From Byssochlamys sp. IMV 00236 (taxonomy: Eukaryota; Ascomycota; Eurotiomycetes; Eurotiales; Thermoascaceae), in contig MSJH02000137.1 of NCBI GenBank assembly GCA_001931875.2, forward strand, positions 186,001 through 250,000: DNA of 64,000 nucleotides. Reading direction: 5' to 3'. Numbering within the stretch: the first letter of the stretch is position 1; each line of letters begins with the position of its first letter. Positions 22,381 to 36,083 of this stretch are shown here, in pieces. Both the position numbers and the translations under genes were made by a program. The notes beneath the pieces are model-generated. The model saw only the letters and a program-made list of their open reading frames with translations. It did not search any database and had not been told where the DNA came from.

Positions 22381-24700
22381 TAAGTATAGTCCTGGCCAGT
22401 TGTTATTATAAGAAAGAAAAGATAAATAGGTTAAATATAGCACCTTCTTTATATATAAATAAAATAATAGCAGATTTATTCTTAATATATTACTAATATC
22501 CTTACTATAGGGGATATAAAGAACTTTATTAAAAATATAAACTAAGCCTACTTTTTAGAGGCACTTTAAGCTAAATAATTATAAGTCTTTATAGCAGGGG
22601 CTTAAAGGTATTTAATTAATTATTATTATCTTTAACTAAATTATTAGGCTAATTAGAAAAGCTAAGAATATTATAAGGGTAATTTATAAGAGTAGTAATT
22701 AAAGGCTTATATTTTTTTTTCTTCTTCTTACTTTTAAATAGGGGACTATTTATAGGCTTTTTACTAATAATATTAAAGCTAAATATAATAGTAATTAAGG
22801 TAAATATAATAGAATTATTTAAAGTATTTATATTTAAATTAGTTAGCAGACCTAAATAAAGCTAAAGAAAAAATATTACTAATTATTAAGAATTTAATAA
22901 AGGCTTTAATAGCACTAGCCTAAAAGCTTAATATAGGTATAGCAGTATTTGCAGCTGCTAAATTACTCTTTTTTAAAGGAGAGGGCTAGCCTATACCCCC
23001 TATAACGCAGAGTTTATAATAATCTTTAAGTATAGATAGAGATATAGAACTAGAGTTAATAGCCTTATAACTAATAAATAAATAAGAAATATTTATTAAA
23101 TAACTGTAAAGAATCTAGTAATTCTCTTAAAAATAAAAGCTAATAAACTAATAAAAGATTTAAATAGAGTAATTAATCTAGGGGACTTATAATTTTTTTT
23201 AACAGCAGGTATTTAAGAAAGCATAAGCTAGATAAAATATAGTATAGGGTAAGCTACTATTCTTATAATACTTAGCATATATAATAATTTTTAATATAAA
23301 TATATAAAGCCCGCTGAGATTAATATAATGCCTAATAATATTATTAATAATATAGAGCTTAAGATTATATAATAGAGGGAGTTAGTTAAGATAAATATTA
23401 GTAAAGGGATTATTAGGGAATTTATTATATAAATAATTAGTAACTAGTTATAAGCAGATTAAATTAACTTATAGAGTTATAATATTTATATTTAACTATA
23501 GTTTAAGATATATAATAACTTATTTCTTTATAATTAATAGGCTATTAATTTAAATAGCTTATTAATTAAGAAAGAGAATATTAAACTTATTATAATAAGC
23601 TACTAAATAAAGGATCTTATTAAAGATAATTAGGTCTTATAATAGTTTATATAAAAGGCTATTATAAAAAGTAATAAGATTTAATATCTTTAAGATAAAG
23701 ATATAAAAGATTTATAATAATATAATTGCACAGAACTTATAATAAATAAACTTAGTTAAAGCTATAATTATATAAGAAAAAGGTAAGTAGATAATATAGG
23801 CAAATAATAAAGTTAAATAATATTAATTATTATAAAAAACTCTAGAAATAGCTTAAAGGAATTAAAAGTTAATATATAATAAGTAAATAATAATAAGAAG
23901 TTATAAATAAAATAATATATAAAGAATAATCTGCTTTAATTACTTAAAGATCTTATTAAGCTAAGCCTTATATTAAGTTTCTTTTTTAAGAAATAAAATA
24001 TATTATTAAGGTTTATTAAGAGTTTAAAATAAAGTTTTTAGCAGCCTTCTCTATTTATAATAAAATATATTACTATAAAATAAAGTAAAAAACCTAATAT
24101 TATTACTCTTAGCTAGACAGAATATATTACTAAAGTTTACTTAATCTTAAAATAAAGTTTTTATAATTATCTGCTTTAAGAGATAGAATATATTATAAAT
24201 ATTAGATGTTATATAATAAAGAAGTAGGAAATTACCCTTAGAAGATATTATATAGGTTTAGCTAAAATTAAAATAAATATCTCTATTATTATCTCTAAGA
24301 AATAAGATATATTATTAAACTTTTTCTGCGGCTAAATATTTAGTATTTATATTTAGCTAAAATAAATCTAAATATCTTATTAAGTTATAGCTAAAATAAA
24401 ATTATAGCCTTAAATATATTCTCTAATAAAATATGTTATTATTATAATTATAGGCTATATAAAATAAGTTATTATATTACTATCTAAGAATAATAAAATA
24501 AGACTTATTATTAAATATTAGAAGTATTAGTAAGAATTAAGGTTAAAATAAAATAAAATAAGCTTTATTAAAGTAAGTATAAGCCTAGAAATATAAAAAA
24601 TTAATAATCTTTTAATTATAGTCTAGAGAAAATATTAGTAGATATAATTACCCTATAGACTTAATAATATTATAGTTAAAGAATAGAAATCTTAAAAAAT
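22380..24700. repeat. Unassigned RIP-degraded sequence
   Basis: AT-rich relic sequence with no element I can name. Between about 23.9 and 24.5 kb, variants of AATAAAATATATTATTA and AAAATAAAGTTTTT recur at irregular spacing, possibly a decayed tandem array. It could be the 3' part of the Helitron that follows (the Helitron is on the minus strand, so its 3' end points this way). Confidence 0.4.
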
Positions 24701-27700
24701 CTTAAAATAAATAATATTCTTAACCTTTTATAAACAGTTCTCTAGAGAAATTAAAATAAATATATTAGTAATAATAATAGAATAAGATAGAGCTATATAA
24801 AATTAGCTATATAAAAATAGCTAGTATTAAAGGTTAATATTAATATATATTAATAATTAACCCTGCGCCTTATTAATAATTATAATATAAGCTAAGTAAA
24901 TTAAGAATTAGTATTAAATAAGAATAAAAAGTAGGCTACTATCTTTAGCTATTAGCTTATAATAATAAATTAAGCAATATAGATTAATAAGATTAAGATT
25001 ACTAATCTTTATTTTTAAACAGTATTTAATAAACTAGATAATAATATACTAAGTCTTATTATAGAGATTATTAAAGAGATTAAGATTATATAAGATAATA
25101 ATAAGCGCGTCTATCTTTAGTTAGAGATATATAAATAAAAGCCTAATAATATTAATATTATTTAAAAACTTAGAAGTAATTTTATTTAAATATTTAAACC
25201 TTTTAACTTTATCTATAATATAATTATTATATATAGTTAAGACCTTAATAGTACTAGGCATTTTATTAAAAAGTATATTATTAAGTTTATAAATACTCTT
25301 ATTATAAGGTATTAAGATTGCTTAACTAGTAAAAAAAATAAGGTCTTATAATATTAAACTTAAAGCTTAAGAGAAGTAAATATATTTTATAAAAGTAGTT
25401 AAGCTGCTAATATAATATAGTATAGTTAAAATATTAATAGCATTATAATAATAGGCTTTATAAGATATAATTTAAAGCTATTATACTAATTAAAAATTAA
25501 TAAGACTTAAAGCTATATTAAGGCATATATTCTAATATAGGCTAAGCTATTTAAATAAATTTCAGATAGCTATATATTATAAATAGGCTTTTACTATTAT
25601 AATATAATTGCCTCTAAAAATAATAAATAAAATCTGCTAGAAATCTCTACTAAGAATTATAAGGATATTATTAAAGGGTTAATTACTTTTAAATAAATTC
25701 TCCTATAAATTATAAAGGTTATAATTAATAATATTAAAATACTCTTAATAAGTTATAGGGGTCTTATCTTAAATAATAAGAGTAGTCTATATATTATAAC
25801 TAATAAAGCTACTAGTATTAAGAATTAAAACTAAAGATAAATAAAAATACTTATAAGTAATTCTTCTTCTTAAAAGAAGTAGAGATATAATTCTAATTAA
25901 AATAATATAAAGTATAATTTGCCTTTATAATTATAACTAAGTATATAAAGTATAATAAAGAAATATTTTCCCTATACCTCTAAGGCTATAAAGAAAGAAA
26001 TAGAAATTATAAGGCTTTAATTATATCTTTAATAGCATATACTTATAAGCTGCTTATTAATTATTATTAAGTATTACCTTATATTAGTCTACTAGCCTAG
26101 ACTATAGGCCTATATTATAGGTATATTTTTTATATAGTAAGGGGTTTTTATTTAAATTACCTTAATTATTAATATAAGTAGGCAATTTAAAATCTCCTAA
26201 GATTTTATTATTATTCTATAATTAGTAAGTAATAAGATAAAGGCTATAATTAAGGTATAGATTAAAGAGTATAAGATTATAAGATAAGCCTTTTCTTTAA
26301 ATCTCCTCTATTAAACACTTATAAAAGAACTGCTTAAATTTATTTTATATTAAAAGAGTATTATTAAGATTACTATATAATATAGTAGTAATAAATATTT
26401 ATTATAACTCTTAGCTAGTTTATATAGTAATTACCTTATAAAAGCAGATAAATTATTTATTATCTTAGGGTATAATAGCCTATATATAATAAGCATTGCG
26501 AAAGATATAATAAATAATATATTATATCTAAGACTTACTACTATTACTAGTAATTATTATTTAGGTTTTAATATTATAATTACTAGAAGAAAGCTCTCTA
26601 GAGCTTAAGAGTATAATATAGAGATCTTTATAATTCTTTAGGCCTTTAACCTTAGTTAATAAACACTAGAGATAAAAAACCTTACCCTATAAAAAACTAA
26701 TATTATAAATATAGCTAATTTATAAAAAGCCTATATATTTATAATATTTCTAGGTCTTCTTTTTATACCAGGTTAAATACTTAAGCATATTTTAATATAT
26801 AAAATTAGTTCTAGGGTTTACTGTATAGTACTTAAAGAATTTAAGTAAGATTATTAACTAGCAGTTAATAGCCTTAATAATAATATTAGACTAAATCTAT
26901 AAATTATAGGTAATATTATACTCCCTAAGAAAATAAATAACTAAGGCTATAACTAAAGGATTAATTAAATAAATAAGAAAGCTTATAAATTGCCAGATAG
27001 CCTTTAAGAAACTAATAAAGCAATTATTTAAATATTCCTAGATTTTATTAACTTAAAACTCTGTAATACTATAATTAAGACCTTTATATATATATTTATA
27101 AATATATTTAATAGCCTTAATATTACTGCAGACCTTTATATTAATATAAGCCTTATATTTCTAAGTAAGATATAGATTATATAATATTATCTATTTATTA
27201 CTAATAGTAATTAACTTAGTTAAATATATAGAATAGTATATTTAAAAGGAAGAGGTATTTTATTGCTAATAAATAGAATAGGTATTATTTATAATAAGGG
27301 TCTTATTAGTATAAGTATATAGGAAGTATTTTAAGTAAATTTACTTATTATTTTATTTAACTATATAAAGAGTATTAAGATTATATTTACTGCAGGGATT
27401 ATAAATAAGATACCTTAAAATAATATTAAATAGCTCCTAATCTTTATACCTATTAAGGTTAAATAATTTAGCTAAAATAACCTTATCTATAGTCTTAGCC
27501 TTATTAAGGTAATAATACTTTTTTAGCTATAGCAAGATATAGGTATAAAATATTTCTTACTTCTAATATTTAATAACCTAAATATTTATAATTTTAAGCT
27601 TAAAAATATTATTCTTATTAGTAATCTTATTTAAAAATAACTTAAGCTTTAGATAAAATATGCAACTAACTAAATTAGGCTTATTATATTAATTTTATAT

Positions 27701-28900
27701 AAAGGCGCTAAGTAAATTATAAATAAGCTTAGCTATAATCTTATTTTAATATAGGTTATAAGTAAAAGTAATAAAAAGAGATAAATTATTAAATTAATAG
27801 ATAATAGCTATAAAGTCCTAATACTATTACTATATAAAGTAAATATTATCTTTAATTATTAAAGGTAAAATAAATAGTTAACTAACTTCTGCAGAGTTTA
27901 TATTAAACTAAAAAATATAAATTATAGCTTAATAAACTTTAGCATATAAAGTATATTAGTTAAAGCAATAAAACTCTATATTCTTTAGCTTATTTATAAA
28001 GAATATATCTACTAAATATTATTAGAAGAGTATACTATTATAATATAAGATATTAAAATTATTTTTTTAAAGAAAGATAAGCTAGTAGTAAAATATTAAA
28101 GGGGTAATATTTATATATATATAAGCCTATCTATCTTATATTATACCCTTAAGTATTTAGTAATAATAATAGCTTCTCCCTCTAATATTATAAAATACAG
28201 AATAAGCTAAAAAGCTATAGAGTATATACTTAGAGTAAATATATAATAAATATTATAAGATAGATAAAAGATTATCTTTAGTTAAATTAGTAGCTAATAA
28301 AGTAAAATCTAGGTTATTAGAATTAATAGCAGGGATAAGTATATTACTAAGTTTAGCTAAAGTCTTATTAATATTAAAAGCAGTAGTTTCCTTTAATAAT
28401 AAGAGTAAAGGCGCGCTATAAGTAAAAGCCTTATATAGATATAATTAAATATTATAATAACTTATCTAATTATATTTATATAAGATATTAAGGATAAAAG
28501 CAGCTAATTTTAAATCTATAGATAATAGATTATACTAGTAACTACTAGTATAGTTAGGCACTAAGTATAACTAAAATATATAAGTTAATATTAATATATA
28601 ATAGGCAATAAATGATAAAATAAAATTATCTAAGGTATAAGTTAATAGCAGTTCTTATCTAATAAAGTATTTAATAACTTTAAGGCCTAAAAAAATAAGT
28701 AGTAAAAAGGATTATAGTGCTAAAATAAATTATTAAGCTTTTTAAGTATATAAGGGTAGTAATAAAATAAGAGATAGCGCTTATAATAAAAAGCATTTAT
28801 AGCCCTTATATTAAGAAAATATAATTAAATATAAAACAGGGATTAACCTTATAAAAGACTTTATATATAGTATATAATACCTTATAATTAAAAGATATAT
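24700..28900 (-). mobile_element. RIP-degraded Helitron relic (Rep-helicase), termini undefined
   Basis: Reading the minus strand and allowing for RIP stops, two hallmark Helitron domains appear in the right order. The Rep region (about 28.0-27.25 kb) holds LFITFTYN (about 27785-27758; family LFITFTCN) preceded by QQQYQDF. It also has the HUH region at about 27590-27533, reading FYTYILL where the family has a His-x-His-containing motif, so both His codons look converted to Tyr. Roughly 1.6 kb downstream lies a PIF1-type helicase P-loop (about 25990-25939) reading LRGIGKIFLYYTLYT, followed by the expected hydrophobic block. Spacing of about 530 codons fits Rep-Hel proteins. The element is dead. 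Ends (5' TC, 3' hairpin-CTRR) could not be found, so coordinates are approximate. Confidence 0.75.
25900..28300 (-). pseudogene. Helitron Rep/PIF1-helicase pseudogene
   Basis: Coding remnant of the Helitron. The N-terminal Helitron_like_N-type region is at about 28.3-27.25 kb and the helicase core begins near 26.0 kb. It is interrupted by many TAA/TAG codons at positions where Gln or Trp codons would be expected, the usual effect of RIP on either strand. The second HUH His and the P-loop Thr are substituted by C-to-T type changes. No intact frame remains. Confidence 0.7.
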
Positions 28901-29947
28901 AAAGCCTTTTAAATATTTAAATAAAGGTTATAATAATAACTATTAAAGATATAAGTAATTAAAATATTAAGAATATAAATTTATTTATAAAATAGTTTTA
29001 ACTCCGCAATATTAGTACTTAACTAATATTAAATTATTTAAAGAAAGTAAGATATAGGATAAGAAGTTATAGTATTATTTTAATAATATAAAGTCTAATT
29101 TATTATCTTACTAAAGCATATATAAATCTTATTAGGCTAAAATAAGGTATTATAATAAGGATATTTACAGTTTATATATCTTAGGTCTAAAAATAACTAT
29201 CTTATAATTAAAGAACTCTAAGCCTATAATATTAAAGGGCGGGCTTAAAATAATTATATAATAACTAAATATAGGCAATAATAATACCTAGGAGATATTA
29301 TATAATAATATATATTATAATTATAATAATATTTAATTATAATAGTAGATAAAAATATATAATAAGTAATAGATAAACTTAAAGTTATAGGCTTAGGAGA
29401 AGGCTAAGGGGTTATATAAAGATATTAAGAATTAATATCCTTAATCTTAAACTCTGCTAAATCTTAATGCAGAGTTTTAATAGTAAACCTTAATTATATA
29501 TTAAGGTATAGTAATAATATAGGCTAGGGTATTAATAATCTTCTATTACTTACTTAACTGCTTAAAAAAATAAAAAGTTATATAAAGGAAAGTATAAGTA
29601 TTTTAATAGATTTAATATAATAGTAATATCTAGCAGCTTTAAATAAAACTATAAAGCTAGTACTATAAGAAGAGTAATAGTAAGATATAAAAAAAAATAG
29701 GCTTTTTATAGCTTATAGCAATAATATACTTAAAATAATAAAATATATATATACCTGAAATAAGACTTTAGCACCGCAATACTAATAAAAAAAATAATTA
29801 ATATAGTGAGAATAATTAGTAATAGAAAGATAAGAGCAATAAAGCAAAGTAAATAGATAAAAACCTAAGAATACTTATAACTTACTAGGAAAGCTAGAGA
29901 AAAGAATCTATTTTAAATACTATATCTAGATAGAACTATATAGCGCG
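28900..29947. repeat. Unassigned RIP-degraded sequence
   Basis: AT-rich filler between the Helitron N-terminal region and LTR family B copy 1. It may include the Helitron 5' end. Nothing else could be recognised. Confidence 0.4.
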
Positions 29948-29952
29948 AAGAA

Positions 29953-30301
29953 TATCACGGTACTAGCGCGGGAGATAGGTTGCTTAAGATCTGCTGGCTA
30001 ATACTTATATAAGTTAGAAGAGTAAGATCGAACTCTTCTAACTTATATAATGCTTATATAAGTTAGAAAAGCAAGGTAAAACTCTTTTAAATTATATAAG
30101 GAATTATATAACCTTATAAAGATATCTTTAATATATAGCCTAATCTGAATTTAAACTTTTTAAATTATATTTTATTTACTAAGCCTACCTGCAATAGCTT
30201 ATTTTAGTCTAAATTAGTTAAATAGAGATTCTATAGCTAGTTCTAATATTAACTACCTTATTTTATTTATTTAACTAGTATTCTAAGCCTATACCTTAAT
30301 A
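29953..30301 (+). repeat. 5' LTR of family B copy 1
   Basis: 349 bp. Contains two copies of the CTTATATAAGTTAGAA... hairpin-like block shared by all four family B LTRs. Its terminal TG and CA have been changed to TA. Confidence 0.92.
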
Positions 30302-31829
30302 TTATATAGCTCTTACCTAAGAGTTAATATTATTAAAAATACCTGCCCTAATTCCCCTATTTTTATTAATTACTTTAAATAAATTTATTAAAGATATTAC
30401 TGCTAGCTATAAGTTAAAATAATATAAATACTACTATTTAGTATATAAATATATTAGTAAAGCTAAGATTATTATAAATAAGATAAATTATTAAGCTAAA
30501 GTATACTTCTAAGAGCTTTAATAAGACTTTGTTATTATTTAATAAAGATTTAAATAAGAAATTGCTAAACTTAAAGCTGTTTAATAATATTAAAAAACCT
30601 AGCTTTAAGAAAAAAAATAGCAGTATATCTAGGCTATTTTTAAAAGGGATTAAGCCTATTATATAATTATACCTATTATAAATATACCTCTAATTATATT
30701 TAAATCTAAGCTTAACATTAAGAGACCTATAATTATTTTAATAAAAATATTTAAAATATCTGCTGCTATATCTCCCTTTGCTTTTAAACTTTTTAAGAAA
30801 CTTTTTAATTTAAATAAATTTAAAGGCAATTAAAAGGACCTTTAGCGCTTTATAGCCTAGATCTAAAAAAAATAATAATTAATTAAGACTAATTCTTAAC
30901 CTTCTAGAGCTATATAGCCTATATAACTAATTATTTAAAAGATGCGCCCTATACCTAAGTATTGCCGTATATTAGAGATAGGACCTATATTCTTAGCAAT
31001 TATTAAGAGATTTTAAATATCCTAGAGTATATATTTAGTAACCCTAATTATATAAACAATATATATAATAAATTATTTAATCTTTATTAGACTAATAAAG
31101 AATTTAAAACCTTTTTTATTAAGTTCTAGCGCCTAGCACTAAAAAAAAAATATTTAAAAAAATATTATTTACCCTGCTTAAGTAAGCTATTAGTTAAAAA
31201 CTTTAAAAAATATTATTATATAGCTAGCCCCTAAGTTATAAATATTACTAATTTATTAAATTCTTATAAGATCTTAAAAATTGCTATTATTAATATATTA
31301 TAAACTAGCCTCTTATTATAAAAACTTATATTACTACTTTAAAACCCGCTTAATATATTTAATCCCCCTTATTTATTCTAAGTCTTGCTCTAGCTATAAG
31401 ATATAATAATTAGCCTTAAAGAAGCCCTATATAAAAGAATAAACTAGCCCCAGTATAACTGTATAACCTAATAAATTTAAATATTTTTAAATGCCCGAGC
31501 GGAAAAAAGTATAGCTTATTATATTATAAGACTAATATTTGCTTTTACTATAGCTTCTTAAAATATTATATTAAAGATTGCCTATACTTAAATAATTATT
31601 AGAAGATTTAAATTATAGCTATATATAAACCCCGCCCCTAGATTCTCCAGGCAATTTAGTTCTTAAACTTATATAGTTTATCCCCTAGCTAGTCCTCAGC
31701 AAAAAAAATAAACCTAGAGTAAATTATAGCTAGGCTTAAGAATTATATATTATTTAAATCTCTACTACTACTATTTATAAAATTAATCTTAAGAAATACT
31801 TATAATAATTAAAATTAATAATACTGCCT

Positions 31830-34800
31830 ATAATATTAAAAAAAAAAAGATTTATTTGCTAACTTATACTCTGCTTAATATTAGAATTAAAAGATAAAAA
31901 TTTATAGACTAAGAATAGGCTAAAGACTAAAAATTAAAGCCTATCCCTTTAAAAAGCCTAATTACCCTATATATATTTAATAAAAGAGAATTAGAGGATA
32001 GGAAGATTATATACTATATCTAAATAAATATAAGAATTAAGGATTACTTTAAAAAGGATATTAAATTCTATATTATTTAACTAGCGCATTATCTTATTAT
32101 CTTAGGACTTCTTTAGCTAAAATATTATAACTTATACTTATAATTTACTATTTATAATATTATTTTTAATAGTAACTATTATTAGAAGAATTATAATATA
32201 CTCTTAAAGCTAATTAAAATATTTACTCTATATAATATCCCTTTAAAAGCTTTACCCTAATACTTGCCCCTAAGATTTAAAAGATTAGAAAAGAGAAATA
32301 TAGCCTTTATTTCTCTAGCCGCCTGTTCTGCTTATACTTAAAAAAATATTTAAATATTTATAATTACCTTAGAAGACCTAGATACTATTCTAAGGATTAA
32401 ATAAATTTAAAAAGAAGACCCTGCCCACCTGCTATCTAAGAAGTTTAAAGATTATATTAATATTTTTTCTCCTAAGGAGGCTGAGCGCCTATTATTATAT
32501 TATTTTTATAATTATAATATTAAGCTATTAGAGAGGAAGTTACTCTCTTTTAAATTTTTATATATTATATCCTAGGATAAATTAAAGGTCCTAAAGGAAT
32601 AAATTAAAGAAAACTTAAAAAAGAGATTTATTTATCTAAGCTTATTGCCTGCTATATCCCTAATTCTGTTTATTAAGAAGCTTAATAGAGGAATATAGAT
32701 CTATATAGATTACTAAGCCCTAAATATAATAACTATTAAAGACTAATATCCCCTACTCTTAATTAAAGAGACCCTAAATAACTTAAAAGGAATAAAATAC
32801 TTTATAAAGATTAATATTATTTCTGCATTTAATAACCTTTATATTAAAAAGAGATAAGAATACTTAATTGCCTTCTGCACTTAATTTAGCCTATTTAAAT
32901 TATTAATAATACTATTTAGCTTAATAAAAATACTAATAATATTCTAATAGTTTATTAATAATACCCTATAAGATTACCTTAATATCTTTTACACTATATA
33001 CCTTAATAATATCTTAATATATAGTATAATTTATTCTAAATATATTTAATATATCTATATTATCCTGCAGAAGCTATATAAAGTAAGCTTATATATAAAG
33101 ATCTAAAAATATAAGTTTATTATCTTAGAGACTAAGTTTTTAGGCATTATTATTAGCCGGGACTATATTAAGATAGATTTAAATAAGGTAAAAATAATTG
33201 CTAAATAAAAGACCTTAACCTATATAACTAATATATAAGCCTTTATTAGGTTTAGTAACTTTTACTGCCAGTTTATTTATAACTTTTTTAAGATAATTAT
33301 ACTGCTTATAAACTTAACCTAAAAAGGAGTTCCTTTTAATTAAATACTTACTTATTAGTCTAGTTTTAAAGCTCTAAAAGAAGTATTTATTTAAGCCCTA
33401 ATCTTAAAGCTATTTAACTAGATCTATAAGGTTATAGTTAAAACTAACTTATCTAACTATATATTAGCTAGAGTTATATCTTAATATAATAATAATAGAA
33501 TCCTGTATTCTGTTATATTTTTCTTAAAGAAGCTCTCTGCTATAAAGTGTAATTATAAGATTTATAATAAAGAACTGCTAGCAATTATCTATTACTTTAA
33601 AAAGTAATACCCTAAGCTTAAAGATATATTATTGCTAATTAAAGTTATTATAGATTATTATAATCTAGAATATTTTATATTAATTAAGCTATTAAACTAG
33701 TAATAGGCTTATTAGTTTAAGTTTTTATCTTAATTTAACTTCTGAATTATATATTATCTTAGAAAGTAAGGAGTAAAACTTAATATCCTAACTAGGAGAT
33801 TAGAGAATTTTTTTAAGGAAGAAAATAAATAGCTACAGTACTAGAGTCAGATAATTTTAAAAAAAAAAAACCTTAACTTATAGATTTAGAGATCTTTAAA
33901 GCTAAAAACTATTATTAGAAGTTAAGTAATAAGGTATATCTGCTTTGCTAACTTAATAGCTTAAGAAGCTAGAAATTTTATTAAACCTATAGGAATACTT
34001 ATTTAACCTATTCTAAGAAATTAAACTATTTAGCTTAAAGAATCTATTTAGTCTATTTTACCGCCTAATTAGTCTATTAAGATTATTTAGTCTATTAAGA
34101 AAATAATCTAATATATTAAAGAGATTATTTTATTTATTAAAGAAGTAGCCCCGCCTATTAAATAAGATTAGCTAAGTTTTTCTACTATATCTAATAAACT
34201 AAAATACTTATTTAATATTAAAAACTTGTTAAATATAGCTTACCTATCTAATAACTTAATATAATCTATTTTATAAGTCTTAGACTATAAAGCTAACTAT
34301 TATTTTAAGATTATGCTAGTTAATTATTAGTAAAGAAAAAGATATCTATATTATAGAGACTATCTATATATTTCTAACTATAATAAGCTAAAAGCCTGCC
34401 TGTTATAAGAATATTATAATAAATATATACTTAAATACCCTAAAAAATATAAGCTTTATAACTTAATCTTATAAGAGTATTATTGGCTAAATATATATTA
34501 ATATATAAATTATTAGATCTAGAACTACTATATCTGCTGCTATATTATATCCTTAAATAAAGGCTATTAAAGGGTTTTATACTAGCTCCTTATTTCTAAA
34601 TACTCTTAATAAGATATTTTAATAAATTTTATTACTAGACTTATATTTTATTAAGATTATAATACTATACTAGTTACTATAAACTAACTTATAAAAATAA
34701 GATATTTTATTTCTTACTAGACTACTTGCAATATTAAAAGAGTAATATAATTATATATCTATTATATATAGAAGCTCTATAGGCTATTAAAGACTATAAT

Positions 34801-35700
34801 ATTTAATTAAGGCTCTTAGTTTATTACTGCTTTTTAGAAATACTTAACCTAATATTTAGATATTATAAACCTATTATCTACTACTTATTACCCTAAGATT
34901 AATAATTAGATTAAAAGAATAAACACTATTTTAAAATAATATCTGTATACTTATATTAGCTATTTATAAAATAATTAAGTTAACTAGCTACTTTTAACTA
35001 AGTTTATATTAAATTTCTATTATTCTAAGACTACTAGAGTATTATCTTTTTTTATTAATTATAGGTTTTATCCTTATATAAGATTTAAGCCTATTTAGCT
35101 TATAAACTAGCCTGCTATTAAAGATGCTAAAGCCTTTATTAAGAAAATATAAGATATTATAGATTATATCTATACCTAGATTTATACCGCTTAAGCTTAT
35201 TATAAAAAATAGACTAATTATTATTAAATCTTAGCTTACTACTATTATATAAAATAGTTTATTTAATTAGATATTTAGAATATTTATACTTAACGCCCTT
35301 AGAAAAAGTTTAATTAGAAGAATCTTAGCCTATTCTATATTATTAAGGTTATTAGCTTATATGCTTATTAGCTTAACCTGCTTATCTTAATATATATTTA
35401 TTTTATATTTAATATTAGCTTACTCTATCTTATTGTTAAAAACCTTATGCTTAAATAAAAATAGCCCTTACTACTATCTATTAAAGTTAATAGCCTTAAG
35501 GAATAAGTTATTAAAAATATCTTAAATTTTTAATAAGAATATTATAGCTATAAAGGCTTTTAACTGCAATATATTATTAAATAAATAAATTATAATAACC
35601 TAATTAAAGAACTTATATATTACTTATAATATACCTAGAAAATTATTATAAACTTCTATTATTATTACTTAAATAAGTTAAAACTAGAAGATAGTCTTAA
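31830..35700 (+). pseudogene. Family B copy 1 pol pseudogene (PR-RT-RH-INT-chromodomain)
   Basis: A protease-like segment (about 31.85-32.2 kb) is followed by reverse transcriptase at about 32.44-33.2 kb, with recognisable blocks such as [29 protein letters not shown] and the active-site region, where YLNNILIYS stands where the family has YxDD. RNase H follows (about 33.4-33.7 kb, with FLKKLSAIKCNYKIYNKELL), then integrase (about 34.3-35.2 kb) and a chromodomain-like tail (about 35.48-35.69 kb, GFQLQYIIKQINYNN). That makes it a chromovirus. Stops fall throughout as TAA/TAG; not functional. Confidence 0.85.
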
Positions 35701-35728
35701 TAAAGCTTAATTTTAAAAAAGAGAGTAT

Positions 35729-36078
35729 TATTATAGTGCCAGCGCGAGAAATAGATTATTTAAGATTTATTAGCTAATACTTATATAAGTTAAAAAAGTA
35801 AGGTTAAACTCTTCTAACTTATATAATACTTATATAAGTTAAAAGAGTAAGGTAAAACTCTTTTAGATTATATAAGAAACTATATAACTTTATAAAGATA
35901 TCTTTAATATATAGCCTAATCTAAATTTAAGCTCTTTAAGCTATATCTTATTTATTAAGCCTGCCTGTAATAGCCTGTTTTAATCTAAATTAGCTAGATA
36001 AAGATCCTATAGCTAGTTCTAGTATTAACTACTTTATTTTATTTGTTTTAACTAGTATCTTAAGCCCGCACCTTAACA
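35729..36078 (+). repeat. 3' LTR of family B copy 1
   Basis: 350 bp, aligned along its whole length to the 5' LTR with differences that are mostly C/T or G/A. Retains the CA terminus (CCTTAACA). Confidence 0.92.
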
Positions 36079-36083
36079 GAGGA

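Larger units (their letters stand above)
29953..36078 (+). mobile_element. Ty3/gypsy LTR retrotransposon, family B copy 1 (RIP-dead)
   Basis: 6126 bp bounded by 349/350-bp direct repeats (29953-30301 and 35729-36078) that begin T[G/A]TTACAG and end CCTTAACA, i.e. TG...CA ends with a TGTTA/TAACA inverted terminus. A polypurine tract (AAAAAAGAGAG, 35715-35725) precedes the 3' LTR and fixes the plus orientation. The flanking 5-mers are AAGAA (29948-29952) and GAGGA (36079-36083), differing only by G-to-A changes, so they read as a RIP-altered target-site duplication. The internal order is gag-like, protease, RT, RNase H, integrase and chromodomain. Copy 2 of the same family is at 48837-54972. 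Confidence 0.92.
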
